A DNA stretch of 64,000 bases from Spongilla lacustris (GCA_949361645.1 OX442424.1:5976978-6040977); one strand, 5' to 3'; counted from the stretch's first letter, positions 11,601 to 22,717 are shown. The notes: generated from the sequence alone by a model not told the origin. Numbers and translations: made by a program.

Positions 11601-14600
11601 ACCCTTCATTTTGTTCATACCCAAATGGACCTCGTGTAACTCCTGCAGGATATTTGCTCTCCCTTAATTGAGGTGGTATCACAACTCTTGCTCCTCACAA
11701 CACGCACCCATCCAAAACACTAAGTTCTAACTTTCTAGTCACATACGGTTTGAACTCCTCTGCTAAGTTGCTACTGGGCCATCCTGTCAAAAGAAATTGT
11801 CTCACCCGGGACAGTGTAGGATCCTTATCCGTCCACTTCCGTATTTGATTGGCTGTTGTGGCTGAGGAGTTTAGCAGATCGATCAACCCCACCAATTCAC
11901 CTGGGGTCTGTTGAGCTTTTGCATCACTGGTACAAGGACACGGCAACATACTGAGTGCATCAGCGTTACCATGTGTTATGCCTTCCTTGTACTTAATGGT
12001 GTATTGATAGCCAGAAAGCGTCAAAGCCCACCGTTGTACCCTAGCTGAAGCCATTGGTGGAATAGCATTTTTCTCACCAAGAATGTATATTAATGGCTTA
12101 TGGTCTGACACAATAGTGAAGATTCTTCCATACACATATTGATGGAATTTAGTAACTCCAAATATGATGGCCAAGGCTTCTTTGTCGAGCTGCGAGTACC
12201 CTTTTTCAGCAGCTGTCATTGATCGTGATGCGAACGCAATGGGTTTTTCTGACCCATCAGACATCACATGTGATAACACAGCACCCACTCCGTATGAGGA
12301 TGCGTCACATGCTAACAGCAACGGCTTGTTCCCATCATAATGAACCAATAGAGCCGATGACTGAAGCATTCTTTTAGCTCTGAGGAAAGCTTCCTCTTGC
12401 TCTTTACCCCATACCCACTTCTGCTTCTTTCGTAACAGTAGATACAGTGGTGCCAACGTGGATGATACGTTGGGTAAGAACTTAGAATAGTAATTAAGGA
12501 GTCCCAGAAATGATTTCAGCACTGTTACACTTGTAGGTACAGGTGCATTGTGGATTGCTATGACCTTCTCTTCAGTAGGGTGCAATCCCTCCCTGTCGAT
12601 TCTATGCCCTAAATACTCAACACTAGGTAGCATAAATGTACACTTAGCCCGGTTGAGTCGTAAGCCCGCTCCCTCGAGTTTACAAAGCACACTATCCAGA
12701 TTAGCCAAATGTTCGTCGTTTGAAGACCCTGTAACCAATATGTCATCAAAGTACACACATGTACGCTGACACCCCTGTAGGATGGTTTCCATCGTACGTT
12801 GGAAAATTGCTGGAGCCGATGCTATACCAAATGTCAATCTGTTATACATAAAAAGCCCTTTGTGAGTGTTAATGGTGGTATAAGGCCTAGACTGCTCATC
12901 TAGAACAATCTGCTGATATGCACTTGACAAATCTATTTTGGAGAACTTTTCACCTCCTCGTAAGACGGCAAACAACTCTTCAACACGTGGAATAGGGTAT
13001 GTTTCTATCCTGGCTACACGATTCAGTGTTAATTTATAATCCCCGCAAATTCTTATCGAACCATCAGCTTTCACCACCGGTACTATTGGGGCGGCCCACT
13101 CTGAAAATTGTACAGGTGTGATAATTCCTGCTAGCTCCAAGCGCTCTAGCTCTTTCTCTATCTTTTCCTTCATAATAAATGGGGCTGAACGATATTTGTA
13201 GAAAGATGGAGCTGCTGTTGCTTCCACATGGACTTTTGCCACTACTCCTTTCACTGTGCCCAGCTCTTCTTTGAAAAGAGCTGCATGATTTTTAAGAATT
13301 TGCTCCCAACTGGAATGTTTTGCATTTGCAGAAATTAAACGAATGGCTCCCCAGTCTAACTTCAAAGCACGCAACCAGTCACGTCCTAAAAGATTGGGCC
13401 CTCCTTGCCCAACAACTACCAAGGGCAGCTTTGTCTCTTGTCCTTTGTACATTACAGTAACATCTGCCACCCCTAAGACTTTAAGTGATTCTCCTGTATA
13501 TGTACACAATTTGATATGTGTATCATGCAACACAGGGGCTACGGATTTGCCCCAAGTTGACTTGAATGCTTGTTGACTCATAACAGTTCTGGCTGCCCCC
13601 GTATCTATTTCCATTGAAACAGGCACCCCATGTAATTTCAAGGTCACATGAAATGGGGCCTCCTTTGTGGCAAGGGTATACAAAGTACGCACAGATGGCT
13701 CTTCTAAGGGAATGTCCTCGTCAAGTGCTGCCACATCATGCCTACCCCTCTGTGGTGCATTCAGTGTAGCTTTGCTCCGACACACCCTGGCAACATGCCC
13801 CCTCTTGCCACATTGACTACAGATCAAGTTTTTTAACCTACACACATGAGCCAAATGGTTCCCACCACACCTATAACATTGTAGGCCCCTAGACTTTTGT
13901 ACAGTCTGCACCTGTTCATCTGACTTCGTAGCAGCCTGCAATTCACTTGAAACTTTGTTAGCCAACTCCATTGATAAAGACAACTCTAATGCTTTCTTGA
14001 ACGTCAGACCCCCTTCACCCAAGGTCATCGGTGGAACTGGTGCTAAAATCAATGAGCATGCGCACAACTGCACTCTAAATATACGTATGCCAATACATCA
14101 CACCATGCACTTGTGAAAGGATCATATTATTAATTTTAATAGATGACATATTTACACATAAACATACTGAAGGCAGGTATTACTTCAATTAGACTGGAGC
14201 GACCCTGCATAGCAAGGCCCTTGCATTAGCTTAAGATCTTAAACATAAAAATGAGTTCATTATTATTATCTGCCATCTGTACTTAGCATTTGTTTTACAC
14301 CAGGTACATTGATGATGGTGTTATTGCTGGATCAAATCACTCAGTTGTATCCTAGATCTTGGCCCACAGCTAGGTCTATCAATAGGTGTTCGGCCTTGGT
14401 GACCTTTGTCCCTTTCCATCAGAGATGAAAGTATCTAATGCTCCAAACATTGAAATCCTTGGGGCCTTCAGTAATGCCAGCAATTTGTAGGCACTGCTCT
14501 CTGATCTTCTCTGCAATGAACGTTGCACAAAAAAATTGAATTGGGTCTCCAATTGGGACCACAAGGGGGAGATGGGTAGCAACCTCGCACCTGATCATGA

Positions 14601-16363
14601 CCATTCATGCCCTGCAGATCGACATTTTGCTACCAAACCGAGCCCTTGGTAAACCAGTTGCCTTTGATATCTCAGTGACATCACCACTAAATCCAAAAAT
14701 TGTATCAGTAGCAGCATTGTCAGCTGGGGCAGCTACCTTGTCCACTGAAGATCGCAAACACATAAAAAAATGACCCCAAATGCAATGCCTTGGGCTGGTG
14801 TTGTATACCTCTGGTTGCAGAGTCCTATGGTGCCTGGGTAAAGGAAGCCATGGACTAATTTAAAATGCTTGCCTCCCGTCTTGCCATAATATTGAACAAA
14901 GTCAGCTGTCCTATCTGAGCTGTTTAGTAGGCTCAACCTGCATTTCGTGAGAGCAATGCGATAGCAATCCTCTCCAGGTGGGAGGACCCATCTTAAAATT
15001 TAATTAACTGTAAGGGGAATGCATGTTCAACCTAGCTCGGAACACTTCGCATCATTGCCAGAGTGCTTTCTTAACTCTGCGGCAACTGCTGCTGGCCCTG
15101 CTGTGAGACCCGCTTCAGAGAGAAGGGATGGGTTTAGCGGAGAAGTCACAGAAAGCTCAATGGCAGCAGGCTTGCCACAGAGCCAATTTGAAGCTAAGAT
15201 GTCAGCAGGAGGTGTGTGCTGGAGCTCACGTCCCAGTCCACTGCCAGCTTCTGCTTTGGTGCTGATGCAGACACAATGGCAGGTTTGGAGCACTACATCC
15301 CTGAGCTTATCACCACTTCGCTTACATGTCAAAGCATGGTGATTATTATTATTATTCATTGTATAGGTGTACTCCATTCTCTCAGCTCCTTCAGTGTCCC
15401 AAAAGAAGCTTTCCAGCATATTGGACACCCATATGTTCAATTTGCTGTTAGAAGATTCTTCCACTGCTGACAGAGCACGATTACTTTCTGTTTCATCTGC
15501 CCATGCATCCTCTTGGCTGTCAGTAGTCCCTTCAGAGGGATTGGGTCTGCACCTTGATCCACCAGTACATCAAGTTGCTATAAAGTGGTGGCTTGGCCTA
15601 GACACATCCCAGGGGTCCCAGTGTGCACTTTGCCCTGACAATGCCCTAGACCCCCTTGGACATCACGCCATCACTTGTAAGCGGGGGGGGTGATGTGGTA
15701 ACACGACATAACACCCTGCGTGATGCACTGGCTGAAACATGCCATCGGGCTCATCTCAGTGTCCAGGTGGAAGCTGGCAGTGACCTCACTGCTGACCATA
15801 GCCACACCTGCCCTGCCGACCTTTTGTTGACCAACTGGGCTACGGGCAAGACAGTAGCATTTGATGTATCTGTGACCTCTCCGCTTAATACTCTCACCTT
15901 GTTGGAAGCAGGAGTGTCTGCAGGTTCAGCTGCCAGAGCCACTGAAGATAGAAAACATAAAGCCAATGATGCCAAGTGTGATGAACTGGGCTGGTTGTGT
16001 GTTCCCTTGGTTACTGAAACTTATGGTGCATGGGGAAAGGAAGCCACAGAAGCTTTCTCCCAGCTGGCCTCTCGGATTGCCACCTTAACTTGCAGGCCCA
16101 TGTCAGTAGTATTAAGTGACAATTATGGCAGGCTGAACCTTCACCTGGTGAGAGCCAACGCCACAGCCATCCTCACCAGATGTGTCCTGTCTTAAACTAT
16201 TGATATACTTCATTGTGTGTAATGTATTATTGTTGTTATAATAAAAAGCAGCGTTTTACTATATTATTAAATATTATTATTATTATTACACCTGCCTTGT
16301 AAAATCAGTGGCATCGGCCATTCTTAGTAGGATCGAGCCCCTTTGAACTGTTTTTGTGTTACA

Positions 16364-16409
<46 letters not shown>

Positions 16410-19400
16410 GTATCACTTAGATGTTATTATTCACAGGAAAAAATATCGTATTCCCAGCCTGGGTTTTGTTTTACGATCCCAGGTTGATAACAACTAAATC
16501 AACCATTGAGGTCGGCCAAGTCAACTGTGCATTTTGCTAATAGCCTATCAACCTGGGATCAACCTGGGATCATCGAACAAAACCCAGGGTAAACCCACGC
16601 CTGGGAATACGATATTTTTTCCTGTGATTATCAAATTGGCTCTGTGGCAAGCCTGCTGCCTTTGACCTTTTTGTGACTTCTCCACTTAACCCATCCCTTC
16701 TCTCTGAAGCGGGTCTCACAGCAGGGTCAGCAGCAGTTGCTGCAGAGTTAAGAAAGCACTCTGGCAATGATGCTAAGTGTTCCAAGCTAGGTTGGACATG
16801 CATTCCCCTTGTACGGAGCTTGGGGCAGGGAAGCTGTTCAAGCTTTCTCAAGACTTGCATCGCACCTTGCCACAAGGACCAACACCCCCAAGTCCAAGGT
16901 GGTCTCCAACATGTATGGCCACCTGAACTTAACACTAGTGCAGGCCAATGCCCGGTCTCTCCTCTTAATGGGCGGATATATCATCCAGGAGGGTGATACA
17001 TGTAGTTCCTAAACATAACTTTGTAGTTAATGTATTTTATTTATTCATATAATTATGTTATACATATTATTATTATTATTATTATTTATTAGTCAATGGC
17101 AGGCTAAATCTTAATCTAGTTAAAGCAAATGCCAATGCTATGCTGTCTAGATGCTTTGCCTTGGACATTAGATTAGGTACTGAGTTACATAGTTATATGT
17201 TCCATGTTGTATATAATTATTTGTAATAAAGTAAATCCCATGTTTTGGGAGATCTATATGGCAGGCTCAGCATGTGAGCAAATGCCGGCCTGGCTATCCT
17301 TGCAAGATCTTTGCAAGCAGTGGCGGACTAGGGGAGCTGGAGGGGGCTGCCCCCCCCTACCCCCCCTGCGATTTCAGCTTATACAGTGACATCAGCGCTT
17401 GGCCCCACTCCCCTACTAATACCAGCACAATATGTGTCAATGTGTGCACATGTAAATGTATTTAACAGCCTGTGTGCCTCTTCTAGTAGCTTTCTCGAAC
17501 ACGTCACTTATCACTTGAAGCTAAATACATAGCGAATACTATTAATCATACAGGTCAAGTCGTTTCTGGATACTGCCACCTAGGCATTACGTAGAAGCAC
17601 ATCATGTGAAGTCATTTTTTGAGTGTAATTGAGTTAGTTTTTTGTAATGTATATCTATATTTGTTACAATGATAATGGTTATTAATTATGTTTGTGTATT
17701 ATAGTATCAAAGTATTCAACTAGCTGTTATTATTATTCTTCCTTTTTATTATCATAATAATTTTCTTTTTCGAATACAGTTCATTGAAGGCCTATCTTCC
17801 TGCGTTCAATGAATGTGTTAATATTTTTCTGGAGAAGTTGAGGCCCCTTGCTGATGGCAAGACAGAAGTATCCATGAAGGAGGCATTTCATGATGTGACG
17901 TTGGATGTCATTAGCAAGGTATGGAGCATACGAAGTTTAGAAAGACACAAAATGAAAAATCTAATGTAAACGGAGAGTGAATGTTTTGCAATGAAGAAGC
18001 ACATACTAAAGCATTCCTGTCCATCAGTAACAGCTTATTACTAGACAAAAATCAGTTGTTTAATTTTTTAAAGCTACAGGTAAGCCATGTAAGGTATACA
18101 TAATTCTCACAGTTTATATCACTTGTGCAGATTTAGATGACATTTTAGTATGTCACAGTGCTGTTTAACAAATAGAGTGGGTTGTGGACCTCTCTGTCTT
18201 GATACTCAAGTTGTAGAGAAGGGAAAATTTCTGTAAGTCTAAAGTGTTATTTGTCAAATGGCCTGTGTCCTATTCATGTGGCTAACATTGCATCATGAAA
18301 GCCCTCCTTTTATTGGTTGTCCAGTACTGAAGCCTCCACATTGCAGATATCATACTACTTCACTCTCATTTTTTATACTTTTGTACCATTTGGTGAAACA
18401 TTTCCTGCCCTTCCATCTATACACATACAAAACATACACACCCATCAAGCTGGTTGTCAATGTTTTGCCGCCCACAAGCAGACTTGCTACTGGCCTGCTG
18501 TGTAATAATTTAGAAGGCTTCATGGAGTCTGCACCCTCGAAACATGAAATCAACTGTCATTGTAATACTGCCCGACAGCAGGAGCCTTGATCTCCATGGC
18601 TTATCAGCTCTCATTCTCTATGTTTATATACCCATATGCATATATTGTGCATCAATGAAGTTACGCCCCTAGAAGCTTACAAGTACATGTACAAGGCTTA
18701 TTTTAAACTGACCACCTTGTCTACGCCTTCATGATGGCTGTGCGCCTCTATCTCTTGTAATTGGGATCGAGCGAATTGATTGATTTATTTCATGCATAAA
18801 AAGTGTTACATGTAACTTCCTTAATTACCAAGGGGGTGGACAAGAATGTGGCAAGGGGAGATAGGGTGTATTAATCAATGCCACACACCCCCCCCCCTCC
18901 AATCCCCATGGAATGTCAATAATGCAGCAGTTCATCCTAAAAAAAATTTCCCTCTCAAGGTTGCCTTCTCTTCAGACTTCAATAAGACATGGGACCAGAA
19001 TAGTCTTGGGCTAAAGTATACAACAAACTCAAAGTTGAGCCATCTTGCTTCGATCAGTTTTACGGGAGTTCAGAAATCATTTCTAACCCCACTTCCAGCA
19101 CTCTTTCCGGTAAAGTAGTGTTCCAATGATAAGTGTAATTGTTTTGAACCATTTCCACACTGCGCAGCTGTTGCACCCTATCGAGACAGAGATGTATCAT
19201 GAATCAGTGGCTGCTATGAGGAAGATTGGCCGGGACTGTATTGAGAAGAGGATCAAGGCTGTGACCAGTGGGGAGGAGGTTCCCAATGACATCCTCACAC
19301 AGATACTCCAGATTAGCAGTAGGTTTATTATCTGTAGTGATAAAAAAATTACATCGTCTGACATAGTTGCTGAAAGAAGTGTTGATATGGAAACTTTAGT

Positions 19401-20742
19401 GGATGACTTTGTCACATTTTATATAGCAGGTGGGTCATACCATGCTGTTGCACCTTCAGAACATTTGCTCCAACCCTCAGGTCAAGAGACAACAGCAAAC
19501 ACACTTTTATTTGCAATCATTCTTATTCATCAGCATCCTGAAGTGCTTGATAGGTACATGTTTGTGTGTGTGCATATGTTTACTTGTGCAGTGTGTAGGC
19601 CTACTTGTGTTCCATGCACAATTTGGATTCAAATAGCAAGGTGGAAGCTGTGGAACCCAATATTGTGTCATTTGACTTGTGAAAAATACATGTAATTATA
19701 ATCATAATTATAATTATAATTATATATATATATATGCTACCACAGTTAGAAAACTCATTTATAGATGCACTTATATTGCTTGCTGCATGGTTGATGATTA
19801 CCCTGTGCTGCAATAAAATAAGCTGCTGTGCATGTAGAGGGGAGTGACCATATCAGCCTAAGGGATACTGGTAAACTCCTTCTGACTCAAGGCTAAAAAT
19901 GGAAATTGTACTCACAAACTTAATCATACAATATGGTTTCTTTTCAATGTATAGAACATGTTTGTAACGTGAAAAACATGCATGTATTTTTCCAGACTTC
20001 TCTCTGAGGTGGAGGATGTTCTTGGAGAGAGGAAGGAAGTCACAGGAGATGACTTGGGCAAGATGAAATACACAGAACAGGTATTGGGACATGTCACCAC
20101 CAAGACACTTTACACTGACCATATCTGTTCATAAGACTATCCAAGAGGTTCTAAGGATGTACCCTTCAGTAGCCTTTATGAACAAGGAATCTCCCAAAGG
20201 AGGAATTACACTGAGCAGTTATCATATTCCTGAGGGCACCCTCATGACTGTGAGATGGAGGTCTAAACCTTATACATGCCTGTGTTTGATAAATGCACTT
20301 ATTGGCAGTTTGTTACCTCAGTGATGTGCAGAAATCCTGAATACTTCAATGATCCTGACACATTTGACCCATCTCGATTTGATGCAGACAAGCCACGGTA
20401 TGATAATTGGCTATATATACATGTACACTACATGTTGCCCCTCCTACAGACCTGGTCCATTTGTCTACTTCCCATTTAGTGTGGGTCATCGATCATGTAT
20501 TGGACGTCACTTTGCCATGGTAAACTAGAGGGACTATTAGAAACCAGTTTTGCTAGTTCTGTCATAACAGCATGTGTTGGTTGATATGATTTTCACCATC
20601 ACTATAGATTGAAGCCAAAATAATCCTTGCACGACTACTGCAAACATTCAAGGTGACATTGCTACCTTCCTACATGCTAGTGGTGGAGCAGTTGACTACC
20701 CAGCAACCAAAGGGTGATGTTCTTTGCTTTCTAAATTGTTAA
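8641..20742 (+). CDS. CYP46A-like: CYP46A-like cytochrome P450, 14 exons, 530 aa
   Basis: Exons: 8641-8783, 9086-9175, 9270-9351, 10056-10129, 10184-10270, 17780-17918, 18960-19109, 19168-19429, 19481-19553, 19996-20080, 20136-20249, 20309-20397, 20450-20519, 20608-20742. All introns are GT-AG, phases agree, and the sum is 1593 nt. Seen: an N-terminal membrane anchor (about residues 12-35), a C-helix WKPRR (W145, R149), an I-helix AGQETT (342-347), ExxR at E399-R402, PSRF at 454-457, and heme loop FSVGHRSCIG with ligand Cys479. The order and wording (GHIPDI, FLGQGL, GEEVPNDILTQIL, FPFSVGHRSCIG) match CYP46A1, the ER-bound cholesterol 24-hydroxylase of about 500 residues. That substrate is inferred from family. 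Exon 8 carries about 20 extra residues before the I-helix. Intron 5 (7.5 kb) is full of transposons. An ATTAAA at 20785-20790 could be the poly(A) signal. Confidence 0.88.
9392..9541. mobile_element. Small MITE in P450 intron 3
   Basis: Inverted ends of about 26 bp: the left begins GGGAGCATTCACAAATTACA and the right arm read inward begins GGGAGCATTCAAAAATTGAA. The total is about 150 bp. It has no coding capacity and no clear target duplication. Confidence 0.6.
10476..11624 (-). pseudogene. Gypsy integrase domain (3' part of pol)
   Basis: A 382-residue frame. After a remnant of the zinc-binding domain (CDVCQSS) it has the catalytic core with LDFAGP (first Asp), VTDNGPSF (second Asp) and GLAERAVQ (Glu), then a C-terminal part with FSLGDRVYVYDF and a short VVRRHVNHIR segment. 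All three catalytic residues are present. It is separated from the upstream pol frame by a TGA stop at 11695-11697 and a 1-base frameshift within about 11640-11660, so it could not be made as one polyprotein. The unusually acidic tail ends at 10476. Confidence 0.85.
11695..14073 (-). pseudogene. Gypsy gag-pol part: zinc knuckles, protease, RT, RNase H
   Basis: A 792-residue open frame. In order: two CCHC knuckles (CYRCGGNHLAHVC and CSQCGKRGHVARVC); an aspartic protease (EIDTGAARTVMS); a reverse transcriptase with YFDDILVTG as the active site; RNase H (LACDASSYGVGAVLSH); and the start of the linker to integrase. The first roughly 18 residues come from the rearranged 5' junction, not from a true gag start, and the capsid part is absent. 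The frame is open across protease, RT and RNase H, which suggests fairly recent insertion. Confidence 0.85.
14285..15005 (+). mobile_element. RLE retrotransposon fragment D
   Basis: A decayed sense-strand copy. An RT active-site relic reads YIDDGVIAGSNHSV at about 14303-14345. The endonuclease-like region reads LGKPVAFDISVTSPLN near 14648-14700. Then come frameshifted C-terminal sequences to about 15000. The part between is largely deleted. Confidence 0.65.
15019..15358 (-). mobile_element. RLE retrotransposon fragment E, antisense
   Basis: Read leftward: HHALTCKRSGD near 15310-15340, then PPADILASNWLCGKPAA and SPLNPSLLSEAGLTAG down to about 15025. It is a near-identical inverted partner of 16630-16800 (fragment I), so both derive from one subfamily. 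An ATT run at 15343-15358 separates it from copy F. Confidence 0.7.
15365..16290 (+). mobile_element. RLE retrotransposon fragment F (3' end with tail)
   Basis: The best preserved C-terminal half of the family. 15367-15693 has WWLGLDTSQGSQCALCPDN followed by LDPLGHHAITCKR, a CCHC-type zinc motif. After a frameshift in a run of G at 15683-15690 the frame 15656-16195 continues with HTCPADLLLTNWATGKTVAF and DVSVTSPLN, the PD-(D/E)XK-like domain, and ends in HLVRANATAILTRCVLS. The 3' tail reaches an ATT run at 16268-16288. The G-run change may be natural or a sequencing error. Confidence 0.8.
16291..16410 (+). mobile_element. RLE retrotransposon fragment G plus (ATT)n
   Basis: A very short 3' piece whose translation SVASAILSRIEPL matches the C-terminal end of copy F, followed by a short UTR and a long pure ATT run (16369-16409). 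It begins directly after the ATT tail of copy F. Confidence 0.6.
16432..16626. mobile_element. 195-bp foldback MITE
   Basis: Terminal inverted repeats are perfect for at least 25 bp (CACAGGAAAAAATATCGTAT at both ends). Imperfect pairing extends further inward through the repeated CCAGGTTGAT motif. It is inserted beside the ATT run of copy G. Any target duplication is obscured by that ATT context. Confidence 0.8.
16627..17090 (+). mobile_element. RLE retrotransposon fragment I plus (ATT)n
   Basis: Translation gives NWLCGKPAAFDLFVTSPLNP and GLTAGSAAVAAELRKHSGND from the endonuclease-like and C-terminal region. A frameshift near 16815 follows, then a C-terminal end at about 16990 and an ATT run at 17067-17088. 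Confidence 0.7.
17091..17235 (+). mobile_element. RLE retrotransposon fragment J
   Basis: This starts directly after the ATT run of fragment I. The reading VNGRLNLNLVKANANAMLSR is the extreme C-terminus of the same protein family, followed by UTR-like sequence to the taataaagtaaa stretch near 17225. Confidence 0.65.
17236..17779. other. End of P450 intron 5
   Basis: Unremarkable intron sequence, except for gcagtggcggactagggg followed by G/C runs at 17317-17372, which resembles a hAT-type transposon end with no matching partner seen. The 3' splice site of the intron is at 17778-17779. Confidence 0.4.
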
Positions 20743-21861
20743 CTGAATCACAATAGCTGTGTACTGCACACACTTTAGAGCAATATTAAAATGGAGTACA
20801 AATCCAGCTGCAGAGCTATTGGGCCACAAATACCTATTTTGCATGGCATATGTACATTGCAACATGCATGACTACTGTGTTTACTGCTGCCTTTAACTAT
20901 GCATGCATAGGCCTCACAGCTTAGTCCTGCATGCTGTTATTTTGGAAGTGATTGTCTCTTGAGCTCCAGCTGTGGAGCTTTGTAGACCTAATTCCTAACA
21001 AGCACACCTTATTGGAAGTGACTCCTCTTTTGTAAGAGATACCCTATAAAAGCTACCCTATGGCACAGGATCCTTTGGTAAAGGACACCCTGGAAGAGCA
21101 CCCCTTTTTGTAAAGGACAAGAAATGACAAGTACAATTTTTATTGCACGAAATTTCAGTAAACTTAGTTAAAAAAACATATCTGGAGCTGCATTTGTCAT
21201 CATGAATTTTCTAGAAGAAGGTTGTGTGATGTGGGGTTGCATGTTATAGTTCCTGAATCACTTCAAGGAGCGATGAGATTCAAGGAAGGAGATGATGGAA
21301 TGGTTTATGATTGCTGGGCAGGCCAGGATAACTGGCAACCGGCTATGAGGATGGGCAAAATATCGTGTGAGGTTTGGGTGCATGATAGACAAATAATATG
21401 GAAACAATGTACTGAGCAGATGATACAGACAAAGCTGCCAGGTGTACCCCAGAGAGTTAAATTTCCTGTGGGTCACCCGAGGAAGAACCTGGGAGCCATG
21501 ACTTGATGATGTGACATGATGCCTTGATGGTTGCACTGGAAATGGCCTATTTCAGCGGTAGCCGAAGGTTCCTCATTGTGGAAAGTATTTTTCAAAAGTT
21601 GCTTTCAGCATATGGGACAGTTCCACGAAAATGTCATATCGCGTATAAATATGATATATTATATTATATATGAATCATTGTAACTCCAGAACAATTAACG
21701 CTATCGACTTTCTATTTTCAGAACTTCATACTGCACCGTTTCTCTATGGCAGAATACATTTTGGAGTCTTGCACTTACTCCGTGCCAGTATTGCAATGTT
21801 TGATTCCCCACCGTGTTCAAATCCACCATAACTTTCGATAGGAGTAATCAAATCACTTTAA
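20743..21861. other. Intergenic, no gene recognised
   Basis: The 3' flank of the P450 gene. The 21222-21506 frame (94 residues) has weak pol-like wording (HVIVPESLQ, CEVWVHDR) but no decisive motif. 21640-21680 is AT-rich palindromic (tatattatattatata). Confidence 0.35.
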
Positions 21862-22335
21862 ATGGACCCTTTGCATGAAAGATCGGAAGTACGATAAACG
21901 TCACGTCCGGAGTAAAAGCCACAGCAGTTGCCTAGAGACATTGTGTCACGTTCGCGGACCTTTGCGTAATAAAATGGCAACGCTCGTAGTCATTCCTTCC
22001 CGCTCTGACAGTGATCCTTCGGCCGATCCAGTTCCTGGTCAAACTATGCTGCCAACAGTAAGCTTGACCGAGTCAGACATACCCGGAGCCTTTTTAAATG
22101 GATTCGCTTTAAAAAGGCTCTGGGTATGTCAGACTCGGTCAAACTTACTGTTGGCAGCATAGTTTGATCAGGAACTGGATCGGCCGAAGGATCAATGTCG
22201 AAGCAGACTCCGAGCGTTGCCATTTTATTACGCAAAGGTCCGCGGACGTGACACAATGTCTCTAGGCAACCGCTGTGGTTTTTACTCCAGACGTGACGTT
22301 TATCGTACTTCCAATCTTTCATGCAAAGGGTCCAT
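21862..22335. mobile_element. Foldback element copy 1
   Basis: Two arms of about 235 bp around a loop at about 22099-22107. The outer ends are ATGGACCCTTTGCATGAAAG and its reverse complement. Each arm, read inward, holds an open frame containing MATL(V/G) and then PTVSLTESDIP(G/R)AFL, so the same short coding stretch is present twice, head to head. A second copy lies at 57780-58252. No target duplication was found. Confidence 0.8.
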
Positions 22336-22359
22336 TCGGTTTGTAGGTAGAACGGTCCT

Positions 22360-22650
22360 TTACCTATATAGCTATCGACTTGTTCTGTTCGTTAATTTTT
22401 ATGTCAAGATCGGCGATACAGTTCAACAAACTGCGGGCACGTGCACGTTTTCGCGCTCGATTCGCGCCAAAGATTTATACAATTCAAATTGCGTCCCGCT
22501 CAATCAATGTGTGGGGAGGCAGCGATTATAACATTGGCGCGATCAAATCAAGCGGGAAAACTTGTACATTATGTCATACTTTTTTAACTGTATCTTCGTA
22601 ACGGATTGATAAAATTAACGAACAGAACACAAGTCGGTAGGTAGATATTA
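22360..22650. mobile_element. Palindromic MITE
   Basis: Arms at about 22362-22424 and 22587-22646 pair through cgacttgt(t/g)ttctgttcgttaat and gatacagtt. The family is also present within 56630-56745 in reverse orientation. Confidence 0.65.
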
Positions 22651-22717
22651 GTCTCGGCCCCAGACCCAACGGACGCAGCTGCGGATGGATTACATCACCG
22701 CTACGCGTCAGCAGGGG
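22649..22717 (+). repeat. Truncated Mutator-like terminal repeat
   Basis: 69 bp nearly identical to the outer part of the 97-bp inverted repeat of the element at 27399-28503 (starts TAGTCTCGGCCCCAGACCCA). No second end was seen, so it is a solo or truncated end. Confidence 0.85.

Larger units (their letters stand above)
10348..14101 (-). mobile_element. Gypsy-type LTR retrotransposon, broken, antisense in P450 intron 5
   Basis: Gag zinc knuckles, protease, RT, RNase H and integrase are read leftward in Gypsy (Ty3) order. Full LTRs are not seen. A nearly identical segment of about 57 bp (aaatcaatgagcatg then gcacaactgcactctaaata) lies at each side (10348-10404 and about 14046-14102) and may be LTR remains. 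The 5' junction is rearranged: a 24-bp piece from the 3' end (10519-10542) recurs at 14021-14044, joined directly to the flank repeat, and most of gag is missing. Confidence 0.85.

Noticed and set aside
21222..21506. 94-residue frame with slight resemblance to Gypsy pol
   Set aside because: HVIVPESLQ and VWVHDR are too short and are out of the usual context. No catalytic motif is present.
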